The position numbers and the translations under genes were made by a program. Shown here piece by piece: positions 1 through 7,598 of a DNA stretch of 64,000 nt. The DNA is taken from NCBI GenBank assembly GCA_000432575.1, contig HF996829.1, positions 1-64,000 of the forward strand, given 5' to 3'. Origin of the DNA: Clostridium sp. CAG:762 (lineage in GTDB: Bacteria; Bacillota_I; Bacilli_A; RF39; UBA660). The first letter of the stretch is position 1. Each line of letters starts with the position of its first letter. The notes under the pieces are model-generated. The model saw only the letters and a program-made list of their open reading frames with translations. It did not search any database and was not told where the DNA came from.

Positions 1-138
1 TACCATTAAACTACATCCGCAAAAATCGGTAGACAATTAAAATTATATCAAATATACAATAATTGTCAACCATTTTTTTATACTTTTTATATTTTTTCTT
101 CACTTTTTTATAAATCCCATCAAAATCACACAAAAGTC

Positions 139-1245
139 TTATTCACCTAAAGGCAATTCAACCCTAAACAAAGTCTCCTTTTCACTGCTTATTGCTTTTA
201 TTTGACCTCCATGAAGTTGAACGATATCCTTAGCAATAGCAAGACCCAAACCACTTCCACCAGTCTTACTAATCCTAGAAGAATCTAATCTATAAAATTT
301 TTCAAATATTTGGTCAAGTTTTTCCTTAGGAATTTGTCTCCCCTCATTAATTATATCCACAATAATATTATACTCATTTTTCCTAACATTAATCCTAATA
401 TTACTATTTTCCGCACTATAATTAATAGCATTTTTAATAAGATTATTAAAAACCCTTCCTAACTTATCCGGATCAGCCACAAGCATTATTTGTTGTTCAT
501 TATTTAACTCAATTTTTTTGTTCAATTCACTCAACGTTGGATAAAAATCATCAATTATTTGGGCAAGCATCAAATTCAAATTAAGTTTTTCTTTCTCCAA
601 AATAATTTTTTCTGAGTTAAACCGTGCTACATCAAACAACTCATTAATCAATTCCTCCAATCGATAAGACTTATCTAAAGCAATTTTAATATATTTTTCT
701 TGCTGTTTCTTCGGCATATCATCCATTTCGTTTAATATTGATAAATACCCAATCATTGAAGTCAAAGGTGTTTTAATATCGTGAGCTAAATATACAATTA
801 ATTCATCTTTTTTTTGTTCATTTTCCCTAGCCAATTTTTCATTGGTAAGCGACTCTCTTTTTAAATAATTCAATTTTTTCTCCAAATCACTAAGTTCATC
901 TGGTAAAGTAATATAATCCGTATCTTTAGTAAACCAATTATTAGAAGATTCAACAATAGCATTAATATAAGAAAAAATCTTCTTAATCATTCTATATAAG
1001 CTTAATATAACATACACTAACCAAACAATAAACATTAATAATATAATCAACTCTCCACGAAAAATATAGTTAGCAAATCTTGAAAGCAAATAATAAAGTG
1101 ATGGTGCAATATCATAAAGCCAATGAAAATTAAATTGTGAAGTAATATATATCAACGTCAAAGTACCAAGTAATATCACAACACCTGCCACGATCGATTT
1201 AATTATAAAATTAATAAAAGTTTTTCTAAATAAATTATTTTTCAA
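139..1245 (-). CDS. VanS-type membrane sensor histidine kinase
   Basis: Membrane sensor kinase that would autophosphorylate and pass phosphate to the response regulator encoded just upstream. Two membrane segments flank a short external loop (about residues 18-40 and 64-86). A HAMP-like linker and a HisKA helix with the phospho-acceptor in AHDIKTPLTSMIGYL (His about 155) follow, then a HATPase_c domain with NLIKNAINYS, DQIFEKFYR and GGSGLGLAI. The HisKA segment resembles the VanS family. I prefer the TTG at 1245, which has GGAGTGGGG 7 nt upstream and overlaps the regulator's stop by a few codons. An in-frame ATG further upstream (1302) lies inside the regulator gene. No vanHAX-type genes lie in the window, so vancomycin resistance should not be inferred; the signal is unknown. 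Confidence 0.88.
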   Translation of the reverse strand: MKNNLFRKTFINFIIKSIVAGVVILLGTLTLIYITSQFNFHWLYDIAPSLYYLLSRFANYIFRGELIILLMFIVWLVYVILSLYRMIKKIFSYINAIVESSNNWFTKDTDYITLPDELSDLEKKLNYLKRESLTNEKLARENEQKKDELIVYLAHDIKTPLTSMIGYLSILNEMDDMPKKQQEKYIKIALDKSYRLEELINELFDVARFNSEKIILEKEKLNLNLMLAQIIDDFYPTLSELNKKIELNNEQQIMLVADPDKLGRVFNNLIKNAINYSAENSNIRINVRKNEYNIIVDIINEGRQIPKEKLDQIFEKFYRLDSSRISKTGGSGLGLAIAKDIVQLHGGQIKAISSEKETLFRVELPLGE

Positions 1246-1924
1246 TTTTATACCCCACTCCATATATTGTCTTAATGTACTTTGGATTTCTACCACTATC
1301 ATTCATTTTCTCTCTTAAATGCCTAATATGAACCATAATTGTATTATTATCCCTTTCATAATACTTTTCTTTCCATACATTCATAAATAATTCATCGCTT
1401 TTAACAACATTCCCTCTATTCTCACAAAGCAACCACAAGATAGAAAATTCAGTTTTGGTTAATTCTACCAATCTCTCATTAAAGTAAAATTCATGAGTAT
1501 CATTATTAATTAATATACCACGAAAATCAATAACATTCTCTTCTTTTTTATTGTTATTATATTTTTGATACCTTCGCAACTGAGCCTTTACCCTAGCTAC
1601 CAATTCCAAAGGTTGAAATGGCTTAGTAACATAATCATCTGCACCAATAGTAAGACCTGTAATCTTATCCATATCTTCCACTTTAGCCGTTGCAAATATT
1701 ATAGGAAACGTATACTTTTCTCTAATTCTATGACATAACTCAAAACCATCTATCTCAGGCATCATAACATCTAAAATAGCTAAATCAATATCCATCTTAT
1801 TCAAATCTCTCAAAACATCATTGCTAGAATAATATTTATAAACATTAAAATCTTCATTACCTAAATATATCGAAACCAAATCCGCGATTTCCTTTTCATC
1901 ATCAACAATAAGAATATTAGCCAC
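1235..1924 (-). CDS. OmpR/VanR-family response regulator
   Basis: Cytoplasmic DNA-binding partner of the kinase it overlaps. The receiver domain has the acidic pair in ILIVDDE, the phospho-accepting Asp in LAILDVMMPE (about residue 52), and the conserved Lys in DDYVTKPF. The C-terminal winged helix ends in HIRHLREKMNDSGR and IYGVGYKIEK, typical of the OmpR/PhoB class. The chosen start is the GTG at 1924 because GGAAGGTG sits 6 nt upstream; a longer in-frame reading has no ribosome site. A TATAAT at about 1970 lies upstream, but no good -35 is seen, as expected for an activator-dependent promoter. The pair resembles VanRS in sequence, but targets cannot be told from this window. Confidence 0.9.
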   Translation of the reverse strand: MANILIVDDEKEIADLVSIYLGNEDFNVYKYYSSNDVLRDLNKMDIDLAILDVMMPEIDGFELCHRIREKYTFPIIFATAKVEDMDKITGLTIGADDYVTKPFQPLELVARVKAQLRRYQKYNNNKKEENVIDFRGILINNDTHEFYFNERLVELTKTEFSILWLLCENRGNVVKSDELFMNVWKEKYYERDNNTIMVHIRHLREKMNDSGRNPKYIKTIYGVGYKIEK

Positions 1925-2041
1925 AGCATCACCTTCCAAACCAAAATAAAAAATAATCAAATATATCTATATTATAACATACTCTTATCAATTAAACCTT
2001 AATTTTTTCTTAAAAAACAAACCATACCCTTACTACTCATA

Positions 2042-3007
2042 TTATTTACTAACTATCCCTAATAATATTTCCACAGTTTGATGTTGAAAAGCCTTAATAA
2101 TTATATTTAACACTGTAGCTTCACATCTACTAAAATAACTTTGTACATCTTTATTTAAATTCAACCTATTAATAGAATTATTATAAGAAACAATCAACAT
2201 ATCATAAAATGTCTCCTTATCGCTATTATATCCTTTATATAACATACCAACATGAATGTCATCTTCATTAAATTGAAATATATTTTTACCCAAAAATTCT
2301 AAAATAACTATATATATTAAAACTATCTCACAAATATTAATTGGCATTTCCTCATAATTCAAATAAACACGCCTCCACAAAGAACATATTTTTTGATTAG
2401 CAAACTTTTGACAAAATACATTTTCATAATTTATCCATCGCAAATATTCACTAACAAATAAAACACCACATAAATCAGGTCTCCTCATTAAAGGGGTATA
2501 ATCAATCGTAACAACCAGATTCATAGCATCATAACTAATATTGTAATTACTAAAAAAACTCTTAATTCCCTCTTTCAAAGTGCTATTATAAAAATAATTA
2601 TCGGTTTTAATAATATTATTAACAAATACAGCACAATAAAAAAATCTAGTTTTTTTATAATTATTCTTAAGTTCAAGAGCCCCCCTATCAAATACAAAAA
2701 AAATATCTTCCTGCAATACAACCTGATAAGCCTCTTGTACAGACAATTTCCTTAAATATGAAGCAATTATCCACATATTAGATTGATTAATATTTTCAGC
2801 TGTATATATAGAAACACTACTTCTTAAACCACCAGTATATTTTTTAATTCTTTGTTCTAACAACTTATACAATTTAAAAATTATATACTTGTATTCCACT
2901 TATAAAATCACATCATATTTTAATCCCAAATTCAAAAATGATTCTAAATAGTTATTAACATCTAGTTTCTCATCTATAATTTTAAATACATCCACCATAT
3001 CAACCAT
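2042..3007 (-). pseudogene. DUF6179-like protein interrupted by an in-frame TAA
   Basis: From memory, this reading resembles the DUF6179 proteins of gut Bacillota: a helical region around LLEQRIKKYTGGLRSSVS, then the FYNSTL, TIDYTPL and VSEYLRWINYENVFC segments. The main open stretch (285 codons) can only start at a GTG at 2899, and that GTG directly follows an in-frame TAA at 2900-2902. Upstream of the stop the same frame continues for 35 codons (from ATG 3007, ending LESFLNLGLKYDVIL), which looks like the lost N-terminus of the same protein. No ribosome site precedes the GTG. I therefore call a nonsense-disrupted gene, although translation of the shorter product cannot be excluded. Function of the family is unknown to me. 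Confidence 0.55.
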
Positions 3008-3161
3008 ATAAATTTTTCTTAATTGATTCCTTTAAATTGCAAACTCCTACCTCAACTCTCCCAATACTAGAAAGTATCATATCACGCCTATCAATCAAGC
3101 TTAAAATCTCTTGTTTTCTTAAAGTTAAATCACAATTCTTAGTAATCCTATTCAATTTCAT
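3000..3161 (-). pseudogene. DUF6323-like N-terminal remnant (53 codons)
   Basis: Short ORF with GAGGGA 6-7 nt before its ATG. It encodes MKLNRITKNCDLTLRKQEIL, then a segment with LIDRRD and LSSIGRVEVG. That helix with the R..IL...GRVE pattern resembles the beginning of DUF6323 proteins, which as I recall are usually encoded next to DUF6179. The usual product is more than three times longer. Here the frame ends at TGA (3000), and the rest of the domain, including the acidic C-terminal half, is missing. Together with the in-frame stop in the next gene this suggests an inactivated two-gene locus. Family assignment is from memory and is the weak point. Confidence 0.4.
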
Positions 3162-3248
3162 AATTATCCCTCGTGATATTTAATACAATAATCTCGAAAA
3201 AAATTCAAGACCTGAATTTTCAATAATTTTATGATAATATGAGTATAG

Positions 3249-3285
3249 AAAAAAGAAGATAAACAGCAAAAATATCTTCTTTTTT
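3249..3285 (-). terminator. Rho-independent terminator after the glycosyltransferase
   Basis: A perfect 13-bp inverted repeat (AAAAAAGAAGATA / TATCTTCTTTTTT) with an 11-nt loop lies just past the glycosyltransferase stop. Read on the minus strand it ends in a T run. It closes the collagen-like/glycosyltransferase operon. Confidence 0.85.
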
Positions 3286-3317
3286 ACTTACAAAATCTAT
3301 TCATTAATTTTTTTATA

Positions 3318-4406
3318 TTATTCTTTATCTTCACTAATTGCTTTCTCAATTAACTCCTTATTCCTAATCAATCGCTCTTCATCACTAAAAGTAATCGCTT
3401 TATTTACATTCTCTAAAGCCTTATCATAATTATAAATATTATAATAACATATAGACAGTATATCATATGGTACTTCATTCCAACTGAACTTCTCATTTAT
3501 ATATGTTTTTGCATGACTTCTTATCTTTAAAGCTTCCTCTATATAATATATAGCCATTACATAATTATCCTCTTCATATTCTAACATTCCAAGTTCCACC
3601 CAAGGATCTCTCAAATAAGGTGCTTCCTCTATTGCTAGTTTAAGCCACATTCTAGCCTCATTAATTCTCCCCAATGCCTTATATGCTCTAGAAATATAAC
3701 GCATCGAAGCACATCTTTCATCCTTCCATAAAGCCTTAGGCAAGGACAAATGCTTAATTAAAGTATCAATACATTCATTCCATTTACTATGATACATATA
3801 CTCCCTACCCAAATAGTGCATATTCCTATCATCATATGGATCTTCCTTCACGGACAACTCTAATAAAGGTAAATAACTTGTTCTTTCCTTAAAAATATCT
3901 GGATAATGATTTAAAACAATATCCTCAATTGTTATAACATTCTCATTACCAGAATAACTTAAAACCTCATGTACTGGATGTATCCATTTATAACCACTTC
4001 TAATATGTATTTTTTCTGTATAAAAACTAACGAGTGGTTTATCATTCTTATCAAGTTGCCAATTATATGTATATCTTGCCCTAGTAACACCATCATGCCA
4101 ACTATTTTCTAATTTCTCACGCCATCCCTTTTCCAAAATTTCATCTAAATCAGTACAAACATAAATATCATATAAATCAGGAATCATTTCTATAGAACAG
4201 TTGCGAGCCACATCAAACCTCCAAGGACTAATATCTTTCGAAACTACATTAACACCATGTCCTTTCAACTTATCCACGGTAGCATCTTTAGACCCAGTAT
4301 CTAACACATATATACTATCCGCTTCCTTCATAGAATCATACCATCTATCTACAAACTTCTCTTCATTTTTAGAAATCGCATAAACAACAACCTTATATTT
4401 TCCCAC
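3318..4406 (-). CDS. Family 2 glycosyltransferase with TPR tail
   Basis: Cytoplasmic GT-A glycosyltransferase. The N-terminus reads VVYAISKNEEKFVDRW, followed by VLDTGSKDATV and the metal-binding CTDLDEIL (about residues 84-91), all typical of GT2 enzymes. From about residue 190 the protein becomes a chain of TPR-like helical pairs (YMYHSKWNECIDTL, AYKALGRINEARMWLKLAIE, YEEDNYVMAIYYIEEALKI, YYNIYNYDKALENVNKAI), a layout seen in enzymes that modify protein or spore-surface substrates. The GTG start at 4406 is 2 nt from the stop of the collagen-like gene, and its ribosome site (GGAGGCAGGG) lies inside that gene. The two are therefore co-translated, and the collagen-like protein is the obvious candidate acceptor. 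The sugar is not predictable. Confidence 0.85.
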   Translation of the reverse strand: MGKYKVVVYAISKNEEKFVDRWYDSMKEADSIYVLDTGSKDATVDKLKGHGVNVVSKDISPWRFDVARNCSIEMIPDLYDIYVCTDLDEILEKGWREKLENSWHDGVTRARYTYNWQLDKNDKPLVSFYTEKIHIRSGYKWIHPVHEVLSYSGNENVITIEDIVLNHYPDIFKERTSYLPLLELSVKEDPYDDRNMHYLGREYMYHSKWNECIDTLIKHLSLPKALWKDERCASMRYISRAYKALGRINEARMWLKLAIEEAPYLRDPWVELGMLEYEEDNYVMAIYYIEEALKIRSHAKTYINEKFSWNEVPYDILSICYYNIYNYDKALENVNKAITFSDEERLIRNKELIEKAISEDKE

Positions 4407-4408
4407 GA

Positions 4409-5074
4409 TTAAAAACCCTGCCTCCCTAAATAATCAATTACTACCGTTATGAAACAATTGGTAAAATAAGACTCTGAACCAATATCCTTTATATCAGGTG
4501 AATTTAAATAAATCGTTCTATTACTTAAATTAATCAACTCATATAAATTAGATGTATTTTCTACGGCAATAATACCATGTCCCACGATTTGAGTAGCGGT
4601 TTCATTATTTATCCATTTACTTGCCCCAATATAAATATTATCTGTATCAGCCAATCTAAATCCTACCGATACAAAATCAGTTTTAGGATTAAATGTAGCA
4701 CCAGCTTTTGGAACATAAGCAGAAATAACAAAAGTTATTTTATAATAACCTTCAATATTAAATTGTAAAGAATTATCATCTTTCAAAGTTACTAAATTAG
4801 TTAAATCTAATTCTTTTCTAGTAAATGGTAATTTATTGTTCTCAAGAACTTCAATACTCTGACCACCATTAAAAGTTACTAAATAAGCTGATCTAAGCGG
4901 TACTGTTCCTTCTGGTCCTGTTGGCCCCGTTGCACCATCTAATCCAGGAACCCCCTGTGGCCCTGTCGGCCCAATCAATCCAGGTAATCCCCTCGGTCCT
5001 GTTGGTCCAAAACAACAAACTGGACGACATTTAAATTCTTCAATTTTTTTTAATATATTTTGATAATCATTCAT
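4409..5074 (-). CDS. Collagen-like (Gly-X-Y) protein with C-terminal globular domain
   Basis: 221-aa protein. A short helical N-terminus ends in a Cys-rich stretch (CRPVCCF), then about 11 Gly-X-Y triplets (GPT GPR GLP GLI GPT GPQ GVP GLD GAT GPT GPE, about residues 24-57) form a collagen triple-helix stalk. A beta-rich C-terminal domain of about 150 residues follows, of the kind that trimerises in BclA and related exosporium or appendage proteins. No signal peptide is visible, which fits a spore-surface protein assembled from the mother cell rather than a secreted adhesin. It is followed at 2 nt by a glycosyltransferase. The start has AGGGAGG at the usual distance. Role in the spore coat is inferred from architecture and from sporulation genes elsewhere in the window. 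Confidence 0.82.
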   Translation of the reverse strand: MNDYQNILKKIEEFKCRPVCCFGPTGPRGLPGLIGPTGPQGVPGLDGATGPTGPEGTVPLRSAYLVTFNGGQSIEVLENNKLPFTRKELDLTNLVTLKDDNSLQFNIEGYYKITFVISAYVPKAGATFNPKTDFVSVGFRLADTDNIYIGASKWINNETATQIVGHGIIAVENTSNLYELINLSNRTIYLNSPDIKDIGSESYFTNCFITVVIDYLGRQGF

Positions 5075-5148
5075 ATATACCTCCCTAATATAAGATATTA
5101 ATATGATGTCAAATATATAAATAATTTTTGAAAATTTACAACAAAAAC

Positions 5149-5177
5149 TTTATATAAACACAAGAAAATGATACAAT
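5149..5177 (+). promoter_or_regulatory. Candidate sigma-A promoter for the glycolipid glucosyltransferase
   Basis: TTTATA (5149-5154), 17-nt spacer, TACAAT (5172-5177), upstream of the AGAGGG ribosome site of the gene at 5200. The -35 is poor, so the call rests mainly on the -10 and its position. Confidence 0.4.
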
Positions 5178-5199
5178 ATTATATGAAAGAGGGTAAAGA

Positions 5200-6291
5200 A
5201 TGAAAGTATTAATCTTATCATGTAGCACAGGTGGAGGACACAATTCATGTGCTAGATATATTGAAGAAGAATTAAAAGACAATAATATTGAATGCGAATT
5301 CAAAGACTTTTTTGATATAGTTAATACAAAAGCAAAAGATATGTCTTCTAAAATATACTTAAAAACACTAACCCACAATGGCAAAATGTTTTCTAATTTT
5401 TATAAATTAGGAGAACTATATAGCAAAACAAAAATAAAAAGTCCTGTTTACCTAGTTAATAAAATACACAAAAAAACTTTATTCAAATATATTGTAGACA
5501 ACAATTTTACTTTAGTAATTGCCACACACTTATTCCCCGCATTAACCCTCACCGCTATTAATAAAGATGATAACTATAAAAAGATAAACTTTATTACCAT
5601 TGCCACCGATTACGAACCATGTCCTTTTCTGGAAGAAACTAAACCAAATTACCTAATCATGCAAAAAGGCTTAGAAAAAGCATTCATGGCAAAAGGCATA
5701 TCAAAAGAAATTTTAATTCCTTCGGGCATTCCAGTTTCATCACGTTTTATTGAAAATGCCAAAAATATCAAAAATGAATTCAACATAAAAAATGAACAAG
5801 TTATCTTAATTATGTTAGGTAGTATGGGATTTGGCAATATTAATGAAATAATCACTCCACTCTTAAAAGAAGAAAATATTAAACTAATTGTAGTATGTGG
5901 CTCTAACACCAAACTTTATAACGAATTAAACAGTATTAAAAATGATAAATTAATTACCCTAGGTTTTGTAAAAAACATAAATGATCTTATTTATACTGCT
6001 GATATTGTTATGTCAAAACCAGGTGGTTTATCTTCAACTGAAATTGCTTCAATATCTAAACCACTTTTACATATTTTCCCAATACCAGGCATCGAAACAT
6101 ATAACACTAATTTCTTTCAAAAAAGAAAAATGAGTATAAAATGTAATACAAATGAAGCAATAATTAAAAACACTAAAAAATTACTAATAGATAAAGATCT
6201 ACAAAATAAATTAATTAACAAACAAAAGAAATATATTAATAAAAACTCTGCCAAAGATTTAATTGCATTAATTAAAGAAAAATTTAATTAA
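5200..6291 (+). CDS. GT28 processive diacylglycerol glucosyltransferase (UgtP/MGDG-synthase type)
   Basis: Membrane-surface GT-B enzyme that moves a hexose from a UDP-sugar to diacylglycerol, making glycolipid membrane lipids and lipoteichoic acid anchors. The N-terminus MKVLILSCSTGGGHNSCARY carries the GGGHN signature of the MGDG-synthase N-terminal domain. ATDYEPCP and PSGIPVS are the linker motifs. The C-terminal donor-binding domain has LIMLGSMGFGN and SKPGGLSSTEI, the last being the nucleotide-sugar site. At 363 aa it is a normal UgtP length. MurG is ruled out by the N-terminal signature. The gene stands alone on the plus strand with AGAGGG upstream, and its stop abuts the stop of the convergent small membrane gene. 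The specific sugar cannot be assigned. Confidence 0.85.
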   Translation: MKVLILSCSTGGGHNSCARYIEEELKDNNIECEFKDFFDIVNTKAKDMSSKIYLKTLTHNGKMFSNFYKLGELYSKTKIKSPVYLVNKIHKKTLFKYIVDNNFTLVIATHLFPALTLTAINKDDNYKKINFITIATDYEPCPFLEETKPNYLIMQKGLEKAFMAKGISKEILIPSGIPVSSRFIENAKNIKNEFNIKNEQVILIMLGSMGFGNINEIITPLLKEENIKLIVVCGSNTKLYNELNSIKNDKLITLGFVKNINDLIYTADIVMSKPGGLSSTEIASISKPLLHIFPIPGIETYNTNFFQKRKMSIKCNTNEAIIKNTKKLLIDKDLQNKLINKQKKYINKNSAKDLIALIKEKFN

Positions 6292-6654
6292 TTACAAAGA
6301 AGGTGAACCAATAAACGAGGTTTGCTTTTTTTGAAAATAAAATAAACAAATAGTCCCCACAATTAAAAGCAAACTACCAAAAACCTTTACCTGATATAAA
6401 CTTTTTTTATCATCACTAACGTCCTTATATGAATCATAATTTCTCTTAAAAAAATATAAATATATTATCAAAGTAACAATAATAGTAAATTCAAATATTC
6501 TGTTTGCTCTATTTTTATACACATTATCTTTAGTTTGAACATAGATTTTTTCATTTTGATTACCAAACATATTTAATGTACTTAAAATTATAAAAACTAT
6601 TAATAATAAATCCTCAAAATTTAATCTTCTTATTTCTTCTTCTATATTTTCCAT
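6292..6654 (-). CDS. Small membrane protein of unknown function
   Basis: 120-aa protein that I do not recognise. It begins MENIEEEIRRLNFEDLLLIV and has three hydrophobic segments (about residues 14-32, 50-70 and 88-107) separated by charged loops rich in Lys and Asp. No enzyme motif or signal peptide is seen. It is convergent with the glucosyltransferase, whose stop codon ends at 6291, and sits downstream of trxB on the same strand after a gap of about 40 nt. It may be real because the frame is open, the hydropathy is regular, and similar proteins are common in AT-rich Bacillota. Function unknown. Confidence 0.55.
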   Translation of the reverse strand: MENIEEEIRRLNFEDLLLIVFIILSTLNMFGNQNEKIYVQTKDNVYKNRANRIFEFTIIVTLIIYLYFFKRNYDSYKDVSDDKKSLYQVKVFGSLLLIVGTICLFYFQKKQTSFIGSPSL

Positions 6655-6697
6655 ATTAAATTATACTAAAAAAAAGAAATTAAATTACTTTAATTCC

Positions 6698-7591
6698 TTA
6701 TTTATTTAAATACTCTATAGCATTTAATGCAGCCGTTGTCCCATCACTAGTGGCAACGGTAAGTTGCCTGATTTGTTTATCACGACAATCACCTGCTACA
6801 AAAATACCATCTTTTTCTGTTACACAATTATTTGATTCAATATAACCATATTTATTGATTGGTAATAATTCTTTAACAAAATCACTTTGAGGTGTTAAAC
6901 CGATAGATATAAACATTCCATCTAATCTTATTTCCTTAACGTCATCCAAAACATTCACCTTTATCGCTTGCAAATTATCTTCACCAATTAATTCAGTTAC
7001 TTTAGCATTCAGTATTATTTCCACATTTTCTTTTTCTTTCAGTTTTTCTACTAAAGTACTCTCTGCCGTTAACTTATCAATAATCTGTATAACATATACC
7101 TTTTTACATATATCACTAAGAGTAATAGCATTAATAACTGCACTATTACCACCACCAATCACGGCAACTGTTTTATCTTTAAAAAATGCCCCATCACAAG
7201 CAACACAAAAATGAATACCATTACCAATTAAATTCTCTTCATTTTTAAGTCCCAATAATTTATACCTAGATCCTGTAGCAATAATTACCGCTTTAGCCTC
7301 ATACACATTATCCAAAGTAATAATCTTTTTAATTTTACCATGTTCTATCTTTTTAACCTCATCTAGTTCAACATTAACACCTAAAGCAGTTACTTGCTCA
7401 AACATATTATTAGCAAGTTCACTTCCACTTATTTCTTTATAACCAGGATAATTTTCAACTAAAGGGGAAGACGAAATTTGTCCCCCAATAGTTTCCTTCT
7501 CAATTATTAAAACCTTTCTATTTGCACGTGCAGCATATATTCCAGCAGTCATTCCCGCTGGACCGCAACCAATTATTATAATATCGTACAT
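6698..7591 (-). CDS. trxB: Thioredoxin reductase
   Basis: FAD enzyme that transfers electrons from NADPH to thioredoxin or glutaredoxin-like proteins. It shows the FAD-binding GCGPAGMTAGIYAARA, the redox-active CVAC in FCVACDGAFF (about residue 130), the NADPH-binding VIGGGNSA, and the C-terminal GIFVAGDCRDK. The ATG at 7591 is chosen over an in-frame ATG at 7618 because AGGTG sits 5-6 nt before it and the upstream codons run into nrdD. It follows nrdD by 7 nt. This operonic link is informative: NrdD here carries its own fused redoxin domain, and this reductase is the likely recharging partner. Length (297 aa) is slightly short of but typical for low-molecular-weight TrxB. Confidence 0.95.
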   Translation of the reverse strand: MYDIIIIGCGPAGMTAGIYAARANRKVLIIEKETIGGQISSSPLVENYPGYKEISGSELANNMFEQVTALGVNVELDEVKKIEHGKIKKIITLDNVYEAKAVIIATGSRYKLLGLKNEENLIGNGIHFCVACDGAFFKDKTVAVIGGGNSAVINAITLSDICKKVYVIQIIDKLTAESTLVEKLKEKENVEIILNAKVTELIGEDNLQAIKVNVLDDVKEIRLDGMFISIGLTPQSDFVKELLPINKYGYIESNNCVTEKDGIFVAGDCRDKQIRQLTVATSDGTTAALNAIEYLNK

Positions 7592-7598
7592 ACTACAC

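Noticed and set aside
139..1924. Vancomycin resistance operon
   Set aside because: Only the two-component genes are present; no resistance enzymes are in the window.
2900..2902. In-frame TAA read as a recoded sense codon
   Set aside because: TAA is used as the normal stop in many genes of this window; a nonsense mutation is simpler.
5136..5384. Minus-strand ORF opposite the glucosyltransferase start
   Set aside because: It covers the promoter and start of a well-supported gene, with no ribosome site of its own.
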